A stretch of 34,433 nt of DNA from Rhodospirillaceae bacterium. GTDB lineage: Bacteria; Pseudomonadota; Alphaproteobacteria; CACIAM-22H2. The notes under the pieces are model-generated. The model ran no database searches, was not told the origin of the DNA, and worked only from the letters and a program-made list of their open reading frames with translations. This document shows, piece by piece, positions 9,252-18,303 of this stretch. Location of the stretch: the NCBI GenBank assembly GCA_009694125.1, contig SHVT01000012.1, positions 1 to 34,433 of the forward strand. Reading direction: 5' to 3'. Both the position numbers and the translations under genes were made by a program. How positions within the stretch are numbered: the stretch's first letter is position 1; the number at the start of each line of letters is the position of its first letter.

Positions 9252-10627
9252 GATGCCAGTCTTTTGGCCAGACCCGCGCGTTCGGTCTTCAGATATTCGG
9301 CGAGCAGGAAGGCGAGTTCCAACGCCTGGCTCGCATTCAGCCGGGGATCGCAGTGGGTGTGATAGCGGTCGGCCAGGCGGTGCTCGGTGATCGCCTGGGC
9401 GCCGCCGATGCATTCGGTCACGTCCTGGCCAGTCAGTTCGCAATGGATTCCGCCGGCATAGGTGCCTTCCGCCCGGTGCACGGCGAAGAAGGCGCGGACT
9501 TCGGCAAGGATGCGGTCGAAGGGCCGCGTCTTATACCCGGTCGATGACGAGACGGTGTTGCCATGCATGGGATCGCACGCCCAGGCGACGCGGCGATCCT
9601 CCCGCTTCACGCGGCGGATCAACGGCGGCAGCTTGGCCTCAACCTGGTCGGAACCCATGCGGCTGACGAGCGTGAGCCGGCCCGGCTCGTTTTCCGGGTC
9701 GAGCAGCTCGATCAATTTCATCATGTCGTCGGGCTTCGTCGATGGACCGAGCTTGATCGCCACCGGGTTCTTCACGCCGCGCAGGAATTCGACATGGGCG
9801 CCATCGGTCTGGCGCGTGCGGTCGCCGACCCACAGCATATGGGCGGAGCAATCGTACCAGTCGCCGGTCGTGCTATCGATCCGCGTCAACGCCTGCTCAT
9901 AGGGCAGCAACAGCGCCTCGTGCGAGGTGAAGAAATCGGTCTCGCGGATTTGCGGCGTGGTCTCGGACGTCAGCCCGCAGGCCTCCATGAAGGCGAGCGT
10001 CTCGCTCAACCGGTCGGCCAATTCGCGATAGCGGGCGCCGGCCGGGCTTTTGTCCACAAACCCCAAGGTCCAACCATGAACGCGGTGGAGATCGGCATAG
10101 CCGCCTTGGGCGAAGGCGCGCAGCAGGTTAAGCGTGGCCGCGGACTGGCTGAAGGCCTGTTGCATGCGTTCGGGATCGGGCCGGCGCGCGGCGGCGGCGA
10201 ATTCGATGCCGTTGACGATGTCGCCGCGATAGGACGGCAGCGTCACATCGCCTTGCGTTTCGGTATCGGCGGAACGCGGCTTGGCGAATTGCCCGGCCAT
10301 GCGCCCGACCTTCACCACCGGGCAGGCGGCGCCATAGGTCAGAACGACCGCCATTTGCAGCAGGACCCGGAAGGTGTCGCGGATGTTGTCGGGGTGGAAT
10401 TCGGCGAAGCTTTCCGCGCAGTCGCCCCCTTGCAGCAGGAAAGCCCGCCCCGCCGCGACATTGGCGAGCGAGGCCTTCAGCCGCCGCGCCTCGCCGGCAA
10501 AAACCAGCGGCGGCATACGCCTAAGCCGCGCCTCGACCGCCTCCAAAGCGGCGGCATCGGGATAATCCGGCATCTGCTGCGCCGGCTTCTTCCGCCAGGA
10601 ATCGGGCGCCCATTTGGTGGCCGCCAT
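9248..10627 (-). CDS. aroG: class II 3-deoxy-7-phosphoheptulonate synthase (DAHP synthase)
   Basis: [19 protein letters not shown]...[15 protein letters not shown]...[12 protein letters not shown]...CDPMHGNTV...[18 protein letters not shown]. Confidence 0.96.
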   Translation of the reverse strand: MAATKWAPDSWRKKPAQQMPDYPDAAALEAVEARLRRMPPLVFAGEARRLKASLANVAAGRAFLLQGGDCAESFAEFHPDNIRDTFRVLLQMAVVLTYGAACPVVKVGRMAGQFAKPRSADTETQGDVTLPSYRGDIVNGIEFAAAARRPDPERMQQAFSQSAATLNLLRAFAQGGYADLHRVHGWTLGFVDKSPAGARYRELADRLSETLAFMEACGLTSETTPQIRETDFFTSHEALLLPYEQALTRIDSTTGDWYDCSAHMLWVGDRTRQTDGAHVEFLRGVKNPVAIKLGPSTKPDDMMKLIELLDPENEPGRLTLVSRMGSDQVEAKLPPLIRRVKREDRRVAWACDPMHGNTVSSSTGYKTRPFDRILAEVRAFFAVHRAEGTYAGGIHCELTGQDVTECIGGAQAITEHRLADRYHTHCDPRLNASQALELAFLLAEYLKTERAGLAKRLAS

Positions 10628-10726
10628 GGGTTCTAACTCACTCTTCGCGACCGCGGGACAAAGCCCAAAGTAATCGCGCCGGCCTTATGGTGCAATGCGG
10701 TAGTTGATGCGGGCATGGGTGGAGAA

Positions 10727-10868
10727 TCAGGCGCCCGGCTGATCGTCTCCGCCGGAGAATACCTTCATGATCTCCTCCGGCAACGGATCATCGAAGTCCG
10801 GCGACATCCAAACGCGGCCTTCCCAGCCTCCCCGCTGACGGCGAACAGGCTTCCCCCGCCAAGGAGCG
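10727..10868 (-). pseudogene. antitoxin-like C-terminal remnant
   Basis: Minus-strand frame LGGAPWRGKPVRRQRGGWEGRVWMSPDFDDPLPEEIMKVFSGGDDQPGA* with an upstream in-frame stop and no start codon; RVWMSPDFDDPLPEEI resembles the C-terminus of Phd/DUF2281-type antitoxins. Confidence 0.55.
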
Positions 10869-10900
10869 CCACCAAGCCTTTACACGATGAGTGAATCGCA

Positions 10901-12273
10901 TCACTCCGCCGCCTTGGCCTGGGGATCGGGGATGGGCCCGCGCATCAGCACGAATTCCTCGGCCGCTGTAGGATGCAGGGCGATGGTTGCGTCGAAATCG
11001 CGTTTGGTCAGCCCGGCTTTCACTGCGATCGCGATGGCCTGGATGATTTCGGGCGCATCCGGCCCGACCATGTGAACGCCCAGAACACGGCCCGTTTCCC
11101 GCTCCACCACCAGCTTCATCATCACACGCTCGTCGCGGCCGGACAAAGTGTGCTTCATCGGCCGAAAGGCGGCGCGGTAGACGTCGACGCCGCCATGGCG
11201 CTTACGCGCATCGGCCTCCGACAGGCCGACGCTGCCCACCGGCGGCTGCGTGAAGACGGCTGTGGGCACGTTGTCGAGCGCGACAATCCCAGGGTTTCGG
11301 TTGAACAGGGTTTCGGCAAGCGCGCGGCCCTCGGCGATGGCGACCGGCGTCAGATTGAGCCGGTCGGTGCAATCGCCGATGGCGTAGATACCGGGCAGGC
11401 TGGTGCGCGAAGCCGCGTCAACCTTCACATCTCCCTTGGCACCCAGCGCGACACCGGCTTCGGCCAGCCCCATGCCTTCGGTGTTCGGCCCGCGCCCGGT
11501 GGCATACATCACGAGATCGGTCGCGACCGCGTCCTGCGCCGCGGTCCGGAGCCTGAATTGGTCGCCTTCCCTCGCGATGCCGCGCACACTCGTTTCAGCG
11601 CGGATGACGATGCCCTTCTTGATCAGCTCGGCAGCGAGATGGCGCGGATATCGTCATCGAAGCCGCGCAGCACCCTGTCGCCGCGGATGACGACCGTAAC
11701 CGCGACCCCGGCGGCGGCGAAGATCGAGGAAAATTCCAGTGCGATATAGCCGCCACCCACGATTACCATGCTTTTGGGCAGCGCCTTGAGGTCGAGCGCC
11801 CCGTCCGAGGTGATGGCGTGTTCGATGCCGGGGATCGTGGGCAACACGGGCTTGCCGCCGGTGGCGATCAGGATGTGCTTCGCGCGGATGCGGCGGCCAT
11901 CGATTTCGACGGTATGGGCATCGACCAGCTTTGCGAAGCCCTCGATGAGGGCGACGCCGGAATCGCGCAGCATCCGCAGATAGACCGAATTGAGGCGGTC
12001 GAGTTCCCGGTCCTTGGCCGCGATCAGCTTCGCCCAATCGAGCCGGCCGGTCACCTCCCAGCCGAAGCCGCGCGCATCCTCGATCTCCTCGGCGAAATGC
12101 GAGCCATAGACGAGCAGCTTCTTCGGCACGCATCCACGCAGCACGCAGGTGCCGCCGACCCGCACCGATTCGGCGATAGCCACCTTCGCGCCATGGGAAG
12201 CGGCGCGACGGCTGGCCGCAACACCGCCGGAGCCGGCGCCGATGGTGAACAAGTCGAAGTCTTCGGAGGGCAT
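10901..12273 (-). pseudogene. gor: glutathione-disulfide reductase, frameshifted near 11641-11646
   Basis: N-terminal ORF 11623..12273 (GGTCVLRGCVPKK redox motif) and C-terminal ORF 10901..11587 join through the alternate frame HLAAELIKKGIVIRAETSVRGIAREGDQ; one missing base restores the frame. Confidence 0.93.
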
Positions 12274-12328
12274 GGCGTCTCTCCAGGACCGGGCGAAAAA
12301 GCCTTATTATTCGGTAACGCTTCTCCTC

Positions 12329-13588
12329 TCAGGTCTTAACGATCATACCATCGGCCAGCGACAAGCGGAAAGCGCGGATGGCCGGGAATAGCCCGGCAAG
12401 GACGCCCCCACCCAGAACCGCCGCGAGGGCCGCCAGGTCCGCCGCCGATGGCGCCTCGATCGGCAGATAGAGTCCGTAACGGGAATCGACGACCGGGCGC
12501 ATGATCGAAAGTACGGTGTAAAGCAGCGCGGCACCGAGCGCGACGCCGGACCCCGTCAGCATCGCCGCCTCCGCCGTGAGCAGGCCGAGGATGGTCGCCG
12601 GGCGCGCGCCGACCGAGCGCAGAATAGCCATCTCGCGCCGCCTTTCGTTGAGCGTAGCCAGGATCGTCGTGACCATGCCGAGCAACGCGGTCAGCACGAC
12701 CATGAAGGAAACCGCGGCGAGCGCGGTTTCCGCGGTGCCGACCAGGGACCAGAGCTGCTGTAACGCCACGCCCGGCAGGATCGCCGACAGCGACTCTTCC
12801 TTGTATTCGTTGATCAGACGCTGCAATTGGAAGGCGTCGAGACGCGAGCGCAGCCCGATCATCGCCGCGGTCACGGATTTCGGCGCCAACTCCATTCGAC
12901 GCACTTGCTCCGCGTCGACCGTGCGACCGGGGATGCGCGCGCCGGTCTGCCAATCGACATGGATCGCCTCGATGCCTTCCAGGCCGACATGCACCGTGTG
13001 ATCGACCGGAGTGCCGGTCTTGGCGAGGATGCCGGCCACCCGGAATGGCTTTTCGTCATGCGGAGCGAAGGACGTGCTGCCGATGCCATGGCCGACGATG
13101 ATGGCGTCGCCAAGCCTATAGCCCAGTGCCGCCGCGACATCGGCGCCGAGCACGGCATCGAACAGATCGGCGAAGGGCACGCCGGCGGCGAAGGCGAGGC
13201 CTTGGCCTTGGCGATAGCGGTAGTGCTCGAAATATCCGGTCGTCGTCCCCATCACGCGGAAGCCGCGATGGCTGTCGCCCAGAGAGATCGGCACGATCCA
13301 GGCGATTTCCGGGAGCGCGGCGATCTCGCCATAGCTCTTCCAGGCGATGTTGTTGGTCGCGTCGCCGATGCGGAAGACGGAATAGAGCAGAAGCTGCACA
13401 TCGCCGGTGCGCGCGCCGACAATGAGATCGGTGCCGGAAATGGTATCGGCAAAGCTCTGCCGCGCGCCGTTTCGTACTTTCTCCACGCCCATCAACAGCA
13501 TCACGCTCACCGCGATTCCGAAGATGGTGAGCGACGCCGTGGGCCAGCGATTGAGCAGCGATTTCAGCGCGAGCCGCCCGACGATCAT
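12329..13588 (-). CDS. FtsX-type ABC transporter permease (PA4065-like)
   Basis: SGTDLIVGARTGDVQLLLYSVFRIGDATNNI...PISLGDSHRGFRVMGTTTGYFEHYRY; C-terminal FtsX TM segments; ATGA overlap with the ATPase gene. Confidence 0.9.
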   Translation of the reverse strand: MIVGRLALKSLLNRWPTASLTIFGIAVSVMLLMGVEKVRNGARQSFADTISGTDLIVGARTGDVQLLLYSVFRIGDATNNIAWKSYGEIAALPEIAWIVPISLGDSHRGFRVMGTTTGYFEHYRYRQGQGLAFAAGVPFADLFDAVLGADVAAALGYRLGDAIIVGHGIGSTSFAPHDEKPFRVAGILAKTGTPVDHTVHVGLEGIEAIHVDWQTGARIPGRTVDAEQVRRMELAPKSVTAAMIGLRSRLDAFQLQRLINEYKEESLSAILPGVALQQLWSLVGTAETALAAVSFMVVLTALLGMVTTILATLNERRREMAILRSVGARPATILGLLTAEAAMLTGSGVALGAALLYTVLSIMRPVVDSRYGLYLPIEAPSAADLAALAAVLGGGVLAGLFPAIRAFRLSLADGMIVKT

Positions 13589-14340
13589 GGCTGCCAACTG
13601 ATCGCCGCGACGCGCTCCAGCGGCACCGCGCGGTCGAAATGCGGGCGCAGGCTTTCGTCATGGCTGACCATGACGATGGTGGCGCCGACCCTCCCCGCTT
13701 CCTGGAGCAACAAATCGAGAAAGGCCTGCTGGCGTTCGCGGTCGAGCGATGAGGTCGGCTCGTCGGCGACGATGATTTCCGGCGCGCCGATCAGCGCCCG
13801 TGCGGCGGCGACGCGCTGTTGCTGGCCCACGCTGAGCGACGCGGCCGGGGGGCCGTCATGCAGCTTGGCTTCGAGCCCCAGCCGCGACAGGAGCCGCCGC
13901 GCTTCTTCGGATTCCGACGCGCCCGGTGAAATGCGCGCGCGCCGCGCCTTGGAAAAGCGCAACGGCAACAGGACATTGTCGATCACCGAGGCGTAGGGCA
14001 GCAGGTTGAGCATCTGAAAAACGATTCCGAAATGATCGGCGCGGAACCGATCACGCGCCGCGCCCGACAGAAGCACGATATCGGTGCCGAGCACCCGGAC
14101 TCTGCCGGCCTGCGGCGTCACCACTCCGCACAGCAGGCTGAGCAAGGTCGATTTACCGCTGCCCGACGGGCCGAGGATCAAGAGCTTCTCACCGCGTGTG
14201 ACGGCGAAATCATCGACACGCAGGCCGAAACCCTGGGCGCCGGGCCAGCGGAATTCGACGCCGCTCAACGCAAATGCCGGCGTCGCAGGCAGGATCGGCG
14301 CAACTGCGGCCTCGGGCACGAGTGCCGACAACAGGTTCAC
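13585..14340 (-). CDS. ABC transporter ATP-binding protein (LolD/MacB-like)
   Basis: Walker A GPSGSGKST, signature ASLSVGQQQRVAAARAL, Walker B IIVADEPTSSLD. Annotated GTG start abuts the IS-flanking CTAG. Confidence 0.92.
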   Translation of the reverse strand: MNLLSALVPEAAVAPILPATPAFALSGVEFRWPGAQGFGLRVDDFAVTRGEKLLILGPSGSGKSTLLSLLCGVVTPQAGRVRVLGTDIVLLSGAARDRFRADHFGIVFQMLNLLPYASVIDNVLLPLRFSKARRARISPGASESEEARRLLSRLGLEAKLHDGPPAASLSVGQQQRVAAARALIGAPEIIVADEPTSSLDRERQQAFLDLLLQEAGRVGATIVMVSHDESLRPHFDRAVPLERVAAISWQP

Positions 14341-14344
14341 CTAG

Positions 14345-15630
14345 CAGGCTGTTGAAAAAACCGTAGCGATTTTGCCGGCTTCATGATTCCCTGGATTTGG
14401 AATTGTGTCGAGGGGTTGCGGGATGCGTGGACCGGATGAACGCTGTGGATCGCTGTTTTCCTATGTCGGTCTGGAGGATCGGGTACCGCGGAGCCATCCG
14501 CTGCGGGCGATCTGCGAGATCGCCAACGGGGCGCTGTCGGACTTGAATGCCGATTTTGAAGCGATGTATGCGCCCCTTGGCCGTCCGTCGATCCCGCCGG
14601 AGAAGCTTCTGCGCGCATCGTTGTTGCAAGCCTTCTATTCGATTCGTTCGGAACGTCAGCTGATGGAGAGATTGGAGTTCGACCTTCTGTTCCGCTGGTT
14701 CGTTGGGCTTGGCATTGACGATCCGGTCTGGGACCATTCTGTGTTCTCGAAGAACCGTGACCGTCTGCTTGAGGGCGAGATTGCCGCCAAATTCCTGGCG
14801 GCCGTCCTGACGCAACGTGAGGTCAAGCGGCTTCTGTCCACTGAGCACTTCTCGGTCGACGGCACGCTGGTGGAAGCTTGGGCCAGCATGAAGAGCCTCA
14901 AGCCCAAAAATACCGACAACGCCAACGGACCTCCCTCGGGTGGCGGACGTAACGAGGAAGTCGACTTCCGTGGCGAGAAACGGAGCAACCGGACGCACGC
15001 CTCGACCAGCGATCCCGATGCCATGCTCTATCGCAAGGGGGCTGGAATGGAGGCCAAGCTTTGCTTCATCGGTCACGCTTGATGGAAAACCGGCACGGTC
15101 TGTTTGTCGATACGCGGCTGACAAAGGTCTCGGGTTATGCTGAGCGGTTGGCTGCACTCGATATGATTGAGCCTCGCGCCGACAGACCGGAAGCGATCAC
15201 GCTGGGCGGCGACAAGGGCTTCGACGCGGCGGACTTCGTGATGGAGTTGCGCGAGATAAACGTCACACCGCATATCGCTCGGAACACCAGCCGTCGTTCC
15301 GCAATCGATGGACGCACGACCCGCCATCCCGGCTATGCTATCAGCCAGCGCATTCGCAAGCGGGTCGAAGAAGGCTTCGGCTGGATGAAGACCATCGCCG
15401 GTCTCAAAAAGACAAAATATCGAGGCCTCGACAAAGTCGGATGGGCCTTTACCTTCGCGGCCGCAGCCGACAATCTCATCCGGCTGCCAAGACTGATGGC
15501 GGAGACCGCGTGATGGCGCAGAAGAAAACCCCGGCTTTGGCGCGTGCGCTCAACGGTCGCTGGCGGATTGCCGCGATGGACCCTTGCGACAAAGGCGCCT
15601 CGACCCGGCAGTGACTTCTTCAACAGCCTG
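14345..15630 (+). mobile_element. IS5-like insertion sequence with terminal inverted repeats, flanked by CTAG
   Basis: Left end CAGGCTGTTGAAAAAACC; right end reads CAGGCTGTTGAAGAAGTC on the minus strand; CTAG at 14341-14344 and 15631-15634; contains a DDE transposase. Confidence 0.93.
14423..15513 (+). pseudogene. IS5-family transposase, frameshifted near 15075-15082
   Basis: MRGPDERCGSLFSYVGLEDRVPRSHPLR...SIPPEKLLRASLLQAFYSIRSERQLMERLEFDLLFRWFVGL...HFSVDGTLVEAWASMKS, stop TGA at 15080, then LMENRHGLFVDTRLTKVSGYAERLAALDMIEPR...GGDKGFDAADFV...RKRVEEGFGWMKTIAGLKKTKYRGLDKVGWAFTFAAAADNLIRL in the next frame. Confidence 0.92.
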
Positions 15631-15667
15631 CTAGTCCACCCTTCGGGACGGGCACTCCGACGCTGGC

Positions 15668-15840
15668 TCATACGCCGCCCATGCAGAGATATTTGACCTC
15701 GGCGAATTCCTCAATGCCGTATCATCTGGGGCCTTTGGGACCAATGCCGGATTCCTTCATGCCGCCGAAGGTGGCAACTTCGGTCGACACCATGCCGGCA
15801 TCGATGCCGACGATACTGCATACGAACGGCTCGCACGGCA
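15668..15840 (-). pseudogene. C-terminal remnant of a succinate-semialdehyde dehydrogenase paralogue
   Basis: Minus frame CSIVGIDAGMVSTEVATFGGMKESGIGPKGPR*YGIEEFAEVKYLCMGGV* aligns with ECGIVGINTGIVSTEVAPFGGMKESGIGREGSKYGIEEFVEIKYLCMGGV* of the intact gene at 16738; internal TGA at 15722-15724. Confidence 0.9.
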
Positions 15841-16019
15841 ACCTTCCCCCGACCGAGACGACCGAAGCGTCGCTGCGGGTCTTTCGCTCGGTCCCCGGCT
15901 GCAGATCGCCCGCGATCGGGCGATTGCTGCCCACATTCGAAGGGTCTAGGACCTTCTTCGGGCGTATGCGCCGGCCTGCACCGCGGGCGCGACGACCGCT
16001 ACGGGTGGAGGCGTAGAGA

Positions 16020-16724
16020 ATGGTTTTCACTCGGGCGCGAGCGATCATGGTGTTATGCGCCATCGGTTCTGCGGCGCTTTACGGCCTCTATTCGCTCACG
16101 CTTGAGCAAGGTGCCCTCACGGCGGACACGGCCGCCACGGATGCTCAGACACTCGATTGGTCCGACCTCATTCCACGCGAGGAGGTGGACGCGGGCATGC
16201 GAATCCGCGATGGCAGCCTGGCCAGAGGCGTTGTCGAGCATGGCGGGTTGCTGCCGAAATCGGGGGAAGTGCCGACCGTCGATACGGTGCCTTCAATCCC
16301 CACGCCCCATGAACTTGCCACCGGATTGGGGGCCTATAACAGTCTCGACGCGCCGCCGCGCCGGCTCGCCGATGCGTTTGGTGGAATCGGGAATCTTCGC
16401 TTTCTGCAACCGCGGGGCGGGTCGATACGGTCGGATCTCGATGGCAAATTGGTTCGCATCGCCGGCTTCGTCGCGCCGCTGGCCTTCGATGGCGGCAGGA
16501 TTTCCGAGTTCCTGCTCGTTCCCTATGTCGGCGCCTGCATCCATGTGCCCCCGCCGCCCGCCAATCAGATCGTGTATGTGTCCAATTTCGGTACATACAA
16601 GCTCGATGGCGGCTTGCTCTACCCGGTCTGGGTCACCGGCAGGCTGGTCGCCGCCCCCCTGGAAACCGGCCTGGCCGATGTCGGGTATCGCATCGAGGGC
16701 GCCCGCGTCAGCCGCTACGAGTAA
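16020..16724 (+). CDS. DUF3299 domain protein
   Basis: LVRIAGFVAPLAFDGGRISEFLLVPYVGACIHVPPPPANQIVYV...PVWVTGRL...DVGYRIEGARVSRYE, typical DUF3299; N-terminal hydrophobic segment. Confidence 0.88.
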   Translation: MVFTRARAIMVLCAIGSAALYGLYSLTLEQGALTADTAATDAQTLDWSDLIPREEVDAGMRIRDGSLARGVVEHGGLLPKSGEVPTVDTVPSIPTPHELATGLGAYNSLDAPPRRLADAFGGIGNLRFLQPRGGSIRSDLDGKLVRIAGFVAPLAFDGGRISEFLLVPYVGACIHVPPPPANQIVYVSNFGTYKLDGGLLYPVWVTGRLVAAPLETGLADVGYRIEGARVSRYE

Positions 16725-16737
16725 GAGCCCGGCCTGC

Positions 16738-18222
16738 TTATACCCCGCCCATGCAAAGATATTTGATCTCGACGAATTCCTCGATCCCGTATTTCGAGCC
16801 TTCGCGGCCGATGCCGGATTCCTTCATGCCGCCGAAGGGTGCCACCTCGGTGGACACGATGCCGGTGTTGATGCCGACGATGCCGCATTCCAGCGCCTCG
16901 GCGACTCGCCAAACGCGGCCCATGTCGCGCGAATAGAAATAGGCGGCCAGGCCGAATTCGGTGGCGTTGGCCAGGGCGATCGCCTCGGCTTCGGTCTTGA
17001 ACCGAAACAGGGCCGCGACCGGGCCGAACGTCTCCTCATGGGCCAGCGCCATCGAGGAATCGGCATCGGCGAGCACCGTCGGCTCAAAGAACGTGCCGCC
17101 GAGCTCGTGTCGTTTGCCCCCGAGCACGATGCGGGCGCCCTTGGCCACGGCGTCGGCGACATGGAATTCGACTTTCTTCAACGCCTTGTCGTCGATCAGC
17201 GGGCCCTGGCCGACGCCCGGTTCGAGCCCATCGCCCACCTTGAGCCGGCCCGCGGCGGCGGCGAGTTTCGCGGCAAAGGCGTCATAGATGGAATCCTGGA
17301 CCAGGATGCGGTTGGCGCAGACGCAGGTTTGCCCGGTGTTGCGATATTTCGACATCACCGCGCCTTCGACGGCGGCGTCGAGATCGGCGTCGTCGAAGAC
17401 GATGAAAGGCGCATTCCCGCCCAACTCCAACGAGATCTTCTTCACCGTCGCCGCACATTGCGCCATCAGCTTCTTGCCCGTCTCGGTCGATCCGGTGAAG
17501 GACAGCTTGCGCACGACGGGGTTCGCCGTCAGCTCGCCGCCGATGGCCTCGGCCCCGCCGGTGAGGACATTAAAAACGCCCTTGGGCAAACCCGCCCGCT
17601 CCCCAAGTTCCGCCAGCGCCAGCGCCGAAAACGGAGTCTGCGAGGCGGGCTTCAAGACCACCGTGCAGCCGGCCGCGATCGCCGGACCGGCCTTGCGTGT
17701 GATCATCGCCGCCGGGAAGTTCCAGGGCGTGATGCAGGCGACGACACCGATCGGTTCCTTGGTTACGACGATGCGCTTATCGGGCTGATGGCCGGGGATA
17801 ACATCGCCATAGATGCGTTTGGCTTCCTCCCCGAACCATTCGAGGAAGGCGGCGGCATAAGCGATCTCGCCCTGCGCCTCGATGAGCGGCTTGCCCTGCT
17901 CCGATGTCATCAAGACGGCGAGATCGTCCTGGTTCTCCATCATCAACTCGAACCAACGCCGCATGACGCGCGCCCGCTCCTTCGCCGTCTTGGCCCGCCA
18001 TGCCGGGAAAGCGGCGGCGGCGGCGGCGATGGCGCGGCGGGTCTCGGCCGCCCCCATGTTCGGGACGGTGCCGAGCAGCCCGCCATTGGCGGGGTTGCGA
18101 ATGCTAAACACGGCACCGGAATCGGACTCGGTCCAGGCGCCGTCGATGTAACACTTCCGAGAAAACAGGCGGGCATCGGCGAGGTCGAGCCCTGGTTTGA
18201 TCTTGGCGATGGCGCCGGGCAT
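16738..18222 (-). CDS. gabD: NAD(P)-dependent succinate-semialdehyde dehydrogenase
   Basis: CITPWNFPAAMITRKAGPAIAAGCTVVLKPASQTPFSALAL, FTGSTETGKKLM, SLELGGNAPFIVFDDADLDAAVEG, GQTCVCANR catalytic Cys. Confidence 0.96.
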   Translation of the reverse strand: MPGAIAKIKPGLDLADARLFSRKCYIDGAWTESDSGAVFSIRNPANGGLLGTVPNMGAAETRRAIAAAAAAFPAWRAKTAKERARVMRRWFELMMENQDDLAVLMTSEQGKPLIEAQGEIAYAAAFLEWFGEEAKRIYGDVIPGHQPDKRIVVTKEPIGVVACITPWNFPAAMITRKAGPAIAAGCTVVLKPASQTPFSALALAELGERAGLPKGVFNVLTGGAEAIGGELTANPVVRKLSFTGSTETGKKLMAQCAATVKKISLELGGNAPFIVFDDADLDAAVEGAVMSKYRNTGQTCVCANRILVQDSIYDAFAAKLAAAAGRLKVGDGLEPGVGQGPLIDDKALKKVEFHVADAVAKGARIVLGGKRHELGGTFFEPTVLADADSSMALAHEETFGPVAALFRFKTEAEAIALANATEFGLAAYFYSRDMGRVWRVAEALECGIVGINTGIVSTEVAPFGGMKESGIGREGSKYGIEEFVEIKYLCMGGV

Positions 18223-18303
18223 GTCGAAAGCCTTTATTCCGGGAAGCGGGAGGCGTGCTTCAATATAATACCGCCACCATGAGCTTTTAACGGGCGGGCG
18301 GCG

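Noticed and set aside
15060-15090. programmed frameshift in the IS transposase
   Set aside because: No slippery heptamer at GGTCACGCTTGATGG; same one-base-loss pattern as other broken genes, so indel/decay is simpler.
15841-16019. further ALDH or DUF2796 sequence between the ALDH relic and DUF3299
   Set aside because: Translations in all frames read here show stops and no convincing similarity; left unassigned.
16102-18282. 726-aa plus-strand ORF
   Set aside because: Antisense to gabD and overlapping DUF3299; low-complexity composition expected from GC-rich antisense frames.
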